A stretch of DNA of 64,000 bases from the NCBI RefSeq assembly GCF_900217795.1, contig NZ_OBMQ01000003.1:186001-250000 (forward strand). The letters run 5' to 3'. A program made the translations under genes and the position numbers. The DNA is from Ureibacillus xyleni. Its GTDB lineage: Bacteria; Bacillota; Bacilli; Bacillales_A; Planococcaceae. Shown here piece by piece: positions 57,692-64,000 of the stretch; the stretch's first letter is position 1, and each line of letters begins with the position of its first letter. Under the pieces are notes generated by a model. The model searched no databases and was not told the origin of the DNA. It saw only the letters and a list, made by a program, of their open reading frames with translations.

Positions 57692-58342
57692 ATGATCGTT
57701 GAAGAAATTATGAATAGACATGTTTATTCACTATCACCAACAAACACAGTAAACGATGCTGTTCGATTAATGAGAGAGAAAAAAATTCGCCATCTTCCAA
57801 TTGTTGATGGACAAGGTACTGTTGTTGGAATTATTACAGAACATGATGTAAAAAATGCTCTTCCTTCTTGTTTAAAGGAAGAACCAAATTCAACTATTCA
57901 CCAAACACCAATTGAAGAAATTATGACCAAAAATCCAATTATCGGTCACCCATTAGATTTTGTAGAAGAAGTGGCCGTTACCTTTTATGAAACGAAAATC
58001 AGCTGTTTACCTATCGTTTCGGGAGGAGAACTAATTGGTATCATTACAACAACCGATTTACTTTATACCTATATTGAATTAACGGGAGCACATAAACCTT
58101 CATCTAAAATAGACATTCGAGTATCCGATAAACCAGGTACGTTATCAGACATTACACAAATTTTCAAAGAACATAAAGCAAATGTGCTTAGCGTTCTCAT
58201 ATTTCCTGATTCTAAAAACGAAAATAGCCGTATTTTATCAGTCCGAGTTCAAATATTAAATCCTCTTGCTATTATTGGCGAATTACGTAATCAAGGTTTT
58301 GATGTACTTTGGCCAAATGTTCCAGGAGTACACAATGAGTAA
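57692..58342 (+). CDS. acuB: CBS-ACT domain protein AcuB
   Basis: 216 residues. Two CBS domains (about 1-60 and 75-135: MREKKIRHLPIVDGQGTVVG and SCLPIVSGGELIGIITTTDL) and a C-terminal ACT domain (about 140-210, IRVSDKPGTLSDITQIFKEH). Probably a nucleotide or amino-acid sensing partner in acetate use; recent work in Bacillus places it with AcuA/AcuC control, but its exact action is uncertain. AAGGGGGAAA before the ATG; overlaps acuC by eight bases. Confidence 0.95.
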   Translation: MIVEEIMNRHVYSLSPTNTVNDAVRLMREKKIRHLPIVDGQGTVVGIITEHDVKNALPSCLKEEPNSTIHQTPIEEIMTKNPIIGHPLDFVEEVAVTFYETKISCLPIVSGGELIGIITTTDLLYTYIELTGAHKPSSKIDIRVSDKPGTLSDITQIFKEHKANVLSVLIFPDSKNENSRILSVRVQILNPLAIIGELRNQGFDVLWPNVPGVHNE

Positions 58343-59495
58343 AAATGCAGTTTTTATTTATTCACCAGAACAACTCGGCTATAAATTCTCAGATTCACAC
58401 CCTTTCAATCATAAACGGTTACTTTTAACAATGGATTTACTTAAGAAAATCGATGCACTTTCGGATGACGATATTGTTCCCGCAAGAATAGCAACCGATG
58501 AAGAAATCGCCCTTGCCCATGATAAAAAATATATAGAGATTGTAAAAAATGCAGGACACGGGTTATTAACTCCACAACAGTGCGAAAATTACGGAATAGG
58601 TACTGAAGATACTCCGATTTTTCCAAACATGCATGAAGCTAGTAGTCTGCTAGTGGGCGGTACTTTACAAGCAGTTGATTATGTAATGCAAGGAAAAAGC
58701 AGACATGCTCTAAATTTAGGTGGTGGATTACATCACGGTTTTCACGGAAGAGCTTCAGGTTTTTGTATTTACAACGATAGCAGTGTAGCTATCAAATATA
58801 TGCAAGAAAAGTATAATGCTCGTGTTTTATATGTAGATACCGATGCACATCATGGCGACGGTGTTCAATGGTCTTTCTATGATGATCCAGATGTTTGTAC
58901 TTTATCTATCCACGAAACAGGCCGATATTTATTTCCTGGCACGGGAAATGTTACTGAAAGAGGAAATGGTCAAGGATACGGAACTTCTTTTAATTTCCCA
59001 CTCGATGCATTTACCGAGGATGAAAGCTTTTTGGAAGTATATGAAACAGCCATGCGGGAAGTTTTTGAGTTCTTTAAGCCTGATGTTGTATTTACACAAA
59101 ATGGTGCGGATGCCCACTATTTCGACCCGTTAACGCATTTATATGGAACGATGAATATTTACCGAGAAATTCCGAAACTTGCGCATAAACTTGCACACGA
59201 ATATTGTGATGGAAGATGGATCGCTGTAGGAGGCGGGGGTTATGACATTTGGAGAGTCGTTCCTCGTGCTTGGTCCTTTATTTGGACAGAAATGAATGAT
59301 TTGCCTTATCCAACTGGAGAGCTTCCAAAAAGTTGGCTCGAAAAATGGCAGAAAGAAGCTCCAGTACCTTTTATCCCTACATGGGAAGACCCAAATCCAT
59401 TATACGAGCCCATCCCTAGAAAGGCAGAAATAGAAGAAAAAAATGCACAAATGCTAACAAAAGCATTACATATTATTCGCAATGAAAGAAAATAA
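58335..59495 (+). CDS. acuC: AcuC, histone-deacetylase-like protein deacetylase
   Basis: 386 residues. Zinc enzyme that removes the acetyl group from AcsA and reactivates it. Paired histidines in LGGGLHHGFHGRASGF, zinc ligands in YVDTDAHHGDGVQW and the Asp in NGADAHYFDPLTH; the Tyr-containing GGGGYDIW loop completes the site. Start ATG at 58335 has AGGAG upstream and overlaps the acuB stop (ATGAGTAA). Last gene of acuABC. The 88 bases after it (59496-59583) are less AT-rich and hold nothing I recognise. Confidence 0.96.
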   Translation: MSKNAVFIYSPEQLGYKFSDSHPFNHKRLLLTMDLLKKIDALSDDDIVPARIATDEEIALAHDKKYIEIVKNAGHGLLTPQQCENYGIGTEDTPIFPNMHEASSLLVGGTLQAVDYVMQGKSRHALNLGGGLHHGFHGRASGFCIYNDSSVAIKYMQEKYNARVLYVDTDAHHGDGVQWSFYDDPDVCTLSIHETGRYLFPGTGNVTERGNGQGYGTSFNFPLDAFTEDESFLEVYETAMREVFEFFKPDVVFTQNGADAHYFDPLTHLYGTMNIYREIPKLAHKLAHEYCDGRWIAVGGGGYDIWRVVPRAWSFIWTEMNDLPYPTGELPKSWLEKWQKEAPVPFIPTWEDPNPLYEPIPRKAEIEEKNAQMLTKALHIIRNERK

Positions 59496-59583
59496 GAGAC
59501 GCGCGACGAGACTTGCTCAAACGCTATCAACTAGAAAAGTAATGGCGGCTTGCTCAGGCTCGAATTGTGCTATAAACGAAATA

Positions 59584-59618
59584 AACTAGTGAAGAATGCA
59601 TCTCTTCACTAGTTTTTA
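59584..59618. terminator. Bidirectional terminator between acuC and ccpA
   Basis: AAACTAGTGAAGA / TCTTCACTAGTTT with loop ATGCATC, TTTTATTTT on plus and TTTATTTCG on minus. Confidence 0.88.
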
Positions 59619-59620
59619 TT

Positions 59621-60628
59621 TTAGTCATTTTTTTTTACTGACTTTCTAACTTCGATACGATGAGGAATAATTACTTCTTGGTCTTCAATTTCTTCCTTGT
59701 TCATAATTTTTGTTAACAATCGCATTGCTACAGCACCGATATCATAAAGTGGTAACACAACACTTGTAAGCTGTGGACGTACCATTCTCGCTAATTTTGA
59801 GTTTTCAAAACTAATGACCTCAATATCCTCAGGTACTTTATATCCGTTATCTTGGGCCCCATGAACAATACCAATCGCTAACTCATCACTACCGGCAAAA
59901 AAAGCTGTCGGAGGTTGCTCTAAAGTCATGACAGTCTCCCAAGCTTCAATTCCACTATCATATGAACCCTCTTCTGGCAGAATTAACTGCTCATCTATTT
60001 CTAACCTTGCATCGGATAATGCTTTTTTATAAGCTTCTAACTTAAATTTAGAATTGATGGTGTTATGGAGAGGACCCGATACAAATGCAATGCGTTTATG
60101 TCCATTAGCAATTAACATTTGTACAGCTTCATAAGATGCTTGGAAATAATCAATATTTACAGAGGCAAATTGATTGGATTCATCAACTGTACCAGCTAGA
60201 ACAATTGGGACCGGAGAATGATCCATTGATTGATGCAATTTTGGGGTCACAGCATCACTCATCATGACAATTCCATCTACTTGTTTTCCGTACATAGTAT
60301 CAAGGAGAGTAAGTTCTTTTTCTTCATTTTGGTCAGAATTTGCTAAAATAATATTATATCGATACATTGTGGCGATATCCTCTATACCACGTGCCGCTTC
60401 AGCATAAATATTATTCGAAATATCTGGAATAATTACTCCGACTGTTGTTGTTTTTTTACTTGCAAGACCTCGTGCAACGGCGTTTGGTCGATATTCTAAA
60501 CGTTCTATTACTTCTAATACTTTTTTTCTAGTAGCAGGTTTAACGTTTTGGTTTCCATTTACTACACGTGATACGGTCGCCATTGAAACGTTTGCTTCGC
60601 GTGCAACATCATATATTGTTACAGTCAA
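59621..60628 (-). CDS. ccpA: Catabolite control protein A
   Basis: 335 residues, LacI family; master regulator of carbon catabolite control with HPr-Ser-P. DNA-binding domain [20 protein letters not shown] with hinge [14 protein letters not shown], then the periplasmic-binding-protein-like core. The start is TTG at 60628, eight bases after AAGGAGG; an ATG reading from 60667 covers that site. A likely target inside this window is citZ. Adjacent to aroA as in Bacillus. Confidence 0.96.
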   Translation of the reverse strand: MTVTIYDVAREANVSMATVSRVVNGNQNVKPATRKKVLEVIERLEYRPNAVARGLASKKTTTVGVIIPDISNNIYAEAARGIEDIATMYRYNIILANSDQNEEKELTLLDTMYGKQVDGIVMMSDAVTPKLHQSMDHSPVPIVLAGTVDESNQFASVNIDYFQASYEAVQMLIANGHKRIAFVSGPLHNTINSKFKLEAYKKALSDARLEIDEQLILPEEGSYDSGIEAWETVMTLEQPPTAFFAGSDELAIGIVHGAQDNGYKVPEDIEVISFENSKLARMVRPQLTSVVLPLYDIGAVAMRLLTKIMNKEEIEDQEVIIPHRIEVRKSVKKND

Positions 60629-60786
60629 AGGATACGCCTCCTTGTTTTTATATTGTAAACTCATCATACGACAATTCTCGTTTCTTTTTCAATATAAAGT
60701 CTTATTTAAATACCAAGTAATAAAACGACATTTTTCGACTTTTTATCATTACCATCCATTTCAGAGGATTCTCATTCTCTCGAATA

Positions 60787-60830
60787 TTAAAACGCAAAGA
60801 TGTTGAATCATACAACACCTTTGCGTTCAC
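60787..60830 (-). terminator. Terminator of aroA
   Basis: AACGCAAAGGTGTTG / CAACATCTTTGCGTT around TATGATT on the minus strand, then TTTTAATATT. Confidence 0.82.
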
Positions 60831-60846
60831 GGTAAAGATTTTTAAA

Positions 60847-61932
60847 TTAAGCTTTTAACTCGTATTGCTTCATGAATTTTTGAATTTCATCATAGAAAGC
60901 ATTGAATTGTGGAATATCCATTTGTTGTTGTGAATCAGATAGTGCTACTGATGGATCTGGGTGTACTTCTGCCATTACACCATCTGCACCAATTGCAATT
61001 GCAGCTTTTGCACAAGGCAATAATAAATCACGACGTCCAGTAGAGTGAGTTACGTCAACAAATACTGGTAAATGCGTTTCTTGTTTTAAAATTGGTACAG
61101 CAGAAATGTCTAATGTATTACGTGTTGCTTTTTCGTAAGTACGAATACCACGTTCACATAGCATAATATTTTCATTACCTTTTGACATGATGTATTCAGC
61201 TGCATGGATGAACTCATCAATTGTAGCTGCTAAACCACGTTTTAATAAAACTGGTTTATTTGTTTCACCTACAGCTTTTAGTAACTCGAAGTTTTGCATA
61301 TTACGTGCACCAATTTGAATTACATCAACATAATCAAGTGCTTCTTCGATATGTGCAGGTGTAACAATTTCAGTAACTACTGCTAAACCATATTCTTGAG
61401 AAATTTGTTTTAAAATTTTAAGTCCATCTAAACCTAACCCTTGGAAATCATAAGGAGATGTACGTGGTTTGTATGCTCCACCACGAATTAATTTTTGACC
61501 TTTTTCTTTAATAGAAGCGGCAACAGCTGCAACTTGTTCATAAGATTCAACTGAACATGGACCAAATACAAATGTAGGAGTCCCTGCACCAATTTGTTCT
61601 CCATTTATATTAATTACAGTATCTTCTGACTTTTTCTTACGTGATACAAGAAGTTCTTTTTTCTTCTCAGCTTCTAATTGTTTTAAAGCTGTTTTAAAGA
61701 TTTGTTTAAAAATATAATCAACCGTCATTTGATTTAACGGACCTTTGTTATTCTCTCTCAATAAATTTAACATATGGCGTTCGCGAAGAGGATCATATCG
61801 GTTAACACCTTGCTTTTCTTTGATTTTACCGATTTCATTTACTACCTCTGCACGTTCATTAATTAAACGTAAAATTTCTAGGTTTAATGCGTCGATTTGA
61901 CTACGTAACGCTTCTAAGTTTTGCTCACTCAT
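60847..61932 (-). CDS. aroA: Chorismate mutase-DAHP synthase fusion
   Basis: 361 residues. An AroQ-type chorismate mutase domain (about 1-90, [20 protein letters not shown]) is fused to a DAHP synthase barrel (about 100-361), first enzyme of aromatic amino acid synthesis. Barrel motifs [52 protein letters not shown] and [14 protein letters not shown] are present. In B. subtilis the mutase domain acts as the feedback sensor for prephenate/chorismate. GGAGAGG upstream of the ATG. Confidence 0.97.
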   Translation of the reverse strand: MSEQNLEALRSQIDALNLEILRLINERAEVVNEIGKIKEKQGVNRYDPLRERHMLNLLRENNKGPLNQMTVDYIFKQIFKTALKQLEAEKKKELLVSRKKKSEDTVININGEQIGAGTPTFVFGPCSVESYEQVAAVAASIKEKGQKLIRGGAYKPRTSPYDFQGLGLDGLKILKQISQEYGLAVVTEIVTPAHIEEALDYVDVIQIGARNMQNFELLKAVGETNKPVLLKRGLAATIDEFIHAAEYIMSKGNENIMLCERGIRTYEKATRNTLDISAVPILKQETHLPVFVDVTHSTGRRDLLLPCAKAAIAIGADGVMAEVHPDPSVALSDSQQQMDIPQFNAFYDEIQKFMKQYELKA

Positions 61933-62103
61933 TCCCTTTTCTCCTCTCCTTCGTACCGACTCTTTCAGAACGCTGAAATGTGTGATACATTTTAAGATAA
62001 TAACTTTATTATAATCAACAAACTTCAGAATGTCACGTTTTTTTAATTTAGCGCTTCAACTCGCTAAAGTATTTTTATTATTTTCTGAAAGGAAGCGGTT
62101 ACA

Positions 62104-64000
62104 ATGTGTTCGAAATTATTTGCTTTAGATATAGGTACTCGTTCCGTCGTAGGTATTATTATAGAAGAGCAAAACGACCATTTTCATGTGTCAGACATTA
62201 TTGTGAAAGAACATAAAGAACGTGCAATGGTTGATGGTCAAATACATAATGTTCTGTATGTTGCAGAACTAATAAAAGAAATTAAATCTGAACTTGAAGA
62301 AAAGCACGGACCATTAACAAAAGTAAGTGTCGCAGCAGCAGGTAGAGCATTAAAAACAGAACAAGCTAGCGTAACAATTAAAATACGAAATCGTCCAATA
62401 TTTACAGAAGAAGATATTAGTCGATTGGAATTACAAGCAGTTCAACAAGCACAAGCTAAACTACTTCAAAATAAAGAAGACGCAAAAATGAGTCATTATT
62501 ATTGTGTTGGTTATTCTGTTCTTTATTACAAATTAGATGGAGAAGAAATTGGAAATCTACTAGATCAACAAGGTGACGAGGCGACCGTCGAAGTAATTGC
62601 GACATTTTTACCTCGAGTGGTTGTGGAGTCTTTACTTGCCGCGTTGAAACGAGCAGATTTAGAAATGGAAGCTTTAACACTCGAACCGATAGCAGCTATC
62701 AATGTGTTAATTCCTCCTACAATGAGAAGGTTAAATGTTGCTTTAGTTGATATTGGTGCAGGAACATCTGATATCGCCATCACAGATCAAGGAACGATTG
62801 TTGCATATGGAATGGTTCCTACAGCTGGTGATGAGATTACAGAAGCGTTAAGTGACCATTATTTATTAGACTTCCCTATTGCAGAAAAAGCAAAGCGCCA
62901 AATTACAACGGATGAAACGATTTGTATTAAAGACATTCTAGGATTTGACCAAGTTATCCCAAAAGAAGAAGTATTAGAATCTATCAAACCTGCTATTCGA
63001 AATTTAGCTGAAGCAATTGGCAATGAAATATTAAGATTAAATAATCAAGAAGCTCCTAAAGCCATTATGTTAGTTGGGGGAGGAAGTTTAACACCGAATT
63101 TAACAACGGAACTTTGTGACATATTAGCACTACCTTCTAATCGTGTAGCAGTTCGAGGAATTGATGCAATTCAAAATTTAACAAAAGAGGAATCCATTCC
63201 GGCAACACCAGAACTTGTTACACCAATTGGAATTGCAATTGCTGCTAAAAAAGCGCCCGTTCAATATATGACCGTTATTGTAAACGAGCAAATTGTTCGT
63301 CTTTTTGAAATGAAAGAAATGACAGTTGCAGATGCTTTTTTAGCTGCGAACATTCGTGCAAAACAACTTTACGGAAAACCTGGACAAGGTATTTCAATTT
63401 CAGTAAACGGACAAGATATTTTTATCCCTGGCGAACATGGACAGCCAGCGACCATTCTTGTTAACGGTGAGACTGCTTCGACGAAAACCCTTATACATCA
63501 TGGTGACAATATTTCACTAATTGAGGGCATTGATGGGGTTGATGCAAAAGCAACTGTCCGCGATATTGTAGATAGTGCTTCTGTAAAAACTGTGACTATT
63601 CAAGGAACAATGTATATTGTTGAACCAAAAGTGAAAGTAAATGGTGAAAATGCGCCACTTGATTTAGAACTAAAAGATCGAGATCATGTTGAAATTGAAA
63701 CAGTCGAAACAATCGATGAACTATTAAAAGCAATTAATCGACTGGACATACTCCATAAATTACAATCATTTTTCATTCATATTAATGGACAACCAATGTT
63801 TTTACCTGAATTTAGCGCAAAGTTATTTATTAATGGAAAACCAAGCAAATTACAATATCCAATTCATAGTGGGGATACATTAACGATTGAAGATTCACCT
63901 CTCCCTACTGTTCAAGCAGTTGCAAATAAATTGGATGTGCTGCTAGAAGAAAAAATAATGGTAACTTTCCAAAATGAACATTTAGAATTAAAGAAAGTTT
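62104..64000 (+). CDS. FtsA/PilM-like ATPase with beta-grasp-like repeats (3' end beyond window)
   Basis: At least 632 residues; the gene runs off the window. Actin-fold ATPase related to FtsA: phosphate-1 loop FALDIGTRSVVGII, an inserted subdomain (about 80-170, KVSVAAAGRALKT), phosphate-2 loop LVDIGAGTSDIAI and adenosine loop AIMLVGGGSLTPNL. Beyond residue about 395 it differs from FtsA: three tandem segments share the pattern (I/V)NGQ-x-x-F(I/L)P ... (I/V)NGE/K ... GD-x-(I/L)-x-(I/L)E at about 431-475, 497-537 and 558-598. GGAAGC site eight bases before the ATG. Divergent from aroA. Role unknown; not the division-cluster FtsA. Confidence 0.85.
   Translation, partial: MCSKLFALDIGTRSVVGIIIEEQNDHFHVSDIIVKEHKERAMVDGQIHNVLYVAELIKEIKSELEEKHGPLTKVSVAAAGRALKTEQASVTIKIRNRPIFTEEDISRLELQAVQQAQAKLLQNKEDAKMSHYYCVGYSVLYYKLDGEEIGNLLDQQGDEATVEVIATFLPRVVVESLLAALKRADLEMEALTLEPIAAINVLIPPTMRRLNVALVDIGAGTSDIAITDQGTIVAYGMVPTAGDEITEALSDHYLLDFPIAEKAKRQITTDETICIKDILGFDQVIPKEEVLESIKPAIRNLAEAIGNEILRLNNQEAPKAIMLVGGGSLTPNLTTELCDILALPSNRVAVRGIDAIQNLTKEESIPATPELVTPIGIAIAAKKAPVQYMTVIVNEQIVRLFEMKEMTVADAFLAANIRAKQLYGKPGQGISISVNGQDIFIPGEHGQPATILVNGETASTKTLIHHGDNISLIEGIDGVDAKATVRDIVDSASVKTVTIQGTMYIVEPKVKVNGENAPLDLELKDRDHVEIETVETIDELLKAINRLDILHKLQSFFIHINGQPMFLPEFSAKLFINGKPSKLQYPIHSGDTLTIEDSPLPTVQAVANKLDVLLEEKIMVTFQNEHLELKKV

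Noticed and set aside
59496-59583. Less AT-rich stretch after acuC as a small gene or RNA
   Set aside because: No open frame with a ribosome site and no convincing stem other than the terminator that follows.

Overview
The window is chromosomal core DNA of a low-GC, endospore-forming Bacillales bacterium. Gene order follows the Bacillus subtilis polA-to-ccpA region closely, but gene content fits the Lysinibacillus/Ureibacillus/Solibacillus side of the family (Planococcaceae/Caryophanaceae): an hflK-hflC pair beside phoPR, a GntR regulator in front of accDA, and no malic enzyme gene at that place. An alpha/beta-type spore protein gene with a sigma-G-like promoter supports spore formation. I see no tRNA or rRNA genes, CRISPR array, insertion sequence or prophage. 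This placement is inference from gene content and base composition.

Layout. 1-6411 (minus): 5' part of polA, a small membrane protein, hflK-hflC, phoP-phoR and a MaoC-like protein. 6560-10274: citZ-icd-mdh, with a promoter and a cre-like site before citZ. 10385-14654: a YtvI-type transporter, fxsA, pfkA-pyk. 15005-17718: gntR-accD-accA behind a promoter/operator pair. 17775-23585: nrnA-dnaE, ytpI, ytoI. 23727-33773: ytkL, an M24 peptidase, ald, a UspA protein, an acyltransferase, ytxK, tpx, yteJ, sppA and an acyl-CoA synthetase. 33927-42918: sspA, the nifZ-thiI pair, ezrA, hisJ, fRMsr, dgcP, rpsD. 42997-45859: a four-gene accessory operon placed between rpsD and tyrS. 46028-50571: tyrS with a tyrosine T-box leader and a class A PBP. 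50631-54846: argC-argJ-argB-argD. 55021-59495: acsA divergent from acuABC. 59621-61932: ccpA and aroA (chorismate mutase-DAHP synthase). 62104 onward: an FtsA-like ATPase gene running off the window.

How it fits together: most of the window is central carbon metabolism (glycolysis, entry to the TCA cycle, acetate activation and its acetylation control, fatty-acid initiation) with its regulator CcpA, plus phosphate sensing, arginine synthesis, tRNA thiolation and cell-envelope functions.

The best candidates for something undescribed are: (1) the patatin / coiled-coil / SHOCT-like operon at 42997-45859; (2) the GntR operator and promoter that appear to put acetyl-CoA carboxylase under its own regulator; (3) a pair of inverted 16-17 bp sites between acsA and acuA; (4) a 16-bp dyad just downstream of the acyl-CoA synthetase promoter; (5) three tandem beta-grasp-like repeats in the FtsA-like protein; and (6) a full-length fxsA that appears to start at CTG. 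All coordinates and translations were read by eye, so promoter and operator calls need experimental or comparative support.
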